Shown here piece by piece: positions 63,755 to 64,000 of a stretch of DNA of 64,000 nucleotides (positions within the stretch are counted from its first letter, which is position 1; every line of letters starts with the position of its first letter). Location: NCBI RefSeq assembly GCF_014705615.1, contig NZ_JACXJA010000027.1, positions 62,001 to 126,000 of the forward strand, in the 5' to 3' direction. The notes beneath the pieces were generated by a model. It was not told the origin of the DNA and did no database searches. It saw nothing but the letters and a program-made list of their open reading frames with translations. The position numbers and the translations under genes are program-made. The stretch is from Paenibacillus oceani (lineage in GTDB: Bacteria > Bacillota > Bacilli > Paenibacillales > NBRC-103111).

Positions 63755-64000
63755 TTAGTCGCCGACAAGTCTTACTTGCCGCCTGGAGGAAGGAGGGCTC
63801 GTAAGCAGGTGCTCCATCCTGTGCTTTACTTCCGGCCATTCCGCCGATACGACGCTGTAATAGACCGAATCGCGAACGTAGCCGTCCGGCAAAATATAAT
63901 GACAGCGCAGAGCGCCCTCGAAGACGGCGCCGATCCTCTCGATCGCCCGGCGGGAGCGCTCGTTCCGCGAATCCGTCTTGATCTGTACGCGGTTAGCGCC
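63755..64000 (-). CDS. GNAT acetyltransferase (RimJ/RimL type), C-terminal part (runs off window)
   Basis: On the minus strand 82 codons are open from the window edge to TAA at 63755-63757. ANRVQIKTDSRNERSRRAIER followed by IGAVFEGALR is the C-terminal block of RimJ/RimL-like N-acetyltransferases, and YVRDSVYYSVVSAEWPEVK the end of the domain. These enzymes acetylate protein N termini or small amines with acetyl-CoA. The catalytic N-terminal part lies beyond the window. Convergent with the unknown gene at 62776; no terminator is obvious in between. Confidence 0.85.
   Translation of the reverse strand, partial: GANRVQIKTDSRNERSRRAIERIGAVFEGALRCHYILPDGYVRDSVYYSVVSAEWPEVKHRMEHLLTSPPSSRRQVRLVGD

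Overview
The window looks like chromosome of a Paenibacillus-type Gram-positive (Bacillota, Paenibacillaceae). Reasons: high-GC coding sequence with strong GGAGG-type ribosome sites, YesM/YesN two-component pairs beside sugar ABC importers, several AraC regulators, an S-layer-homology surface protein, and core Bacillus-type genes (bacilliredoxin, NH3-dependent nadE, UPF0154/YneF, a DUF402 phosphatase, queG, sodA, mutY). No rRNA, tRNA, CRISPR array, transposase or phage gene was found. The genus is inferred from this content.

Layout. 0-6 kb: the start of an exported metallophosphoesterase (cut by the window edge), an Lgt-like membrane protein with two small hydrophilic proteins, a bacilliredoxin, a helically phased cluster of DnaA-box-like sites, a homocitrate/isopropylmalate-synthase-like enzyme and a divergent amidohydrolase-Rieske pair. 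6-14 kb: an AraC regulator, two tandem orphan solute-binding lipoproteins with a Tat-exported beta-helix protein behind two CcpA (cre)-like sites, a divergent UMP kinase with a terminator-like attenuator, and nadE. 14-25 kb: a carbohydrate module (Gfo/Idh oxidoreductase; binding protein, two permeases, YesM kinase, YesN regulator) and a convergent ceramidase-like/DegT aminotransferase pair. 25-30 kb: an O-antigen-ligase-like TPR membrane protein, bioA and acpS. 30-40 kb: a hybrid histidine kinase broken by an in-frame stop, a SARP-type response regulator, a 1512-residue SLH surface protein and a cytochrome c lipoprotein. 40-49 kb: an atypical protein kinase, an SDR, a membrane-anchored binding protein, glpD and glpK. 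49-56 kb: accessory and housekeeping genes (internally deleted GNAT, SUMF1-like protein, AraC, mutY, a short zinc-ribbon gene, sodA). 56-64 kb: a dense housekeeping run (DUF402 phosphatase, lepB, rnhA, queG, HD-GYP protein, yneF, folE), then a Fur-box-controlled group (ABM-like protein, 34-residue peptide, flavodoxin, unknown protein) and the C-terminal end of a GNAT acetyltransferase running off the window.

How it works together. Sugar sensing and uptake dominate: 15.8-22.5 kb is a self-contained importer plus sensor-regulator operon, while the three orphan binding proteins lack permeases and may share transport machinery or act as sensors. Iron limitation should switch on the 61.8-63.6 kb group, where flavodoxin could replace ferredoxin. 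Intergenic DNA is rich in dispersed repeats: about 190 bp at 30.2 and 48.8 kb, a palindromic family at 2.8, 14.1 and 49.2 kb, and a 70-bp direct repeat at 44.4-44.7 kb. Two DnaA-box clusters at 2.7 and 14.4 kb are the most unusual regulatory signals. Start codons were moved where a ribosome-binding site or family length favoured an internal start.
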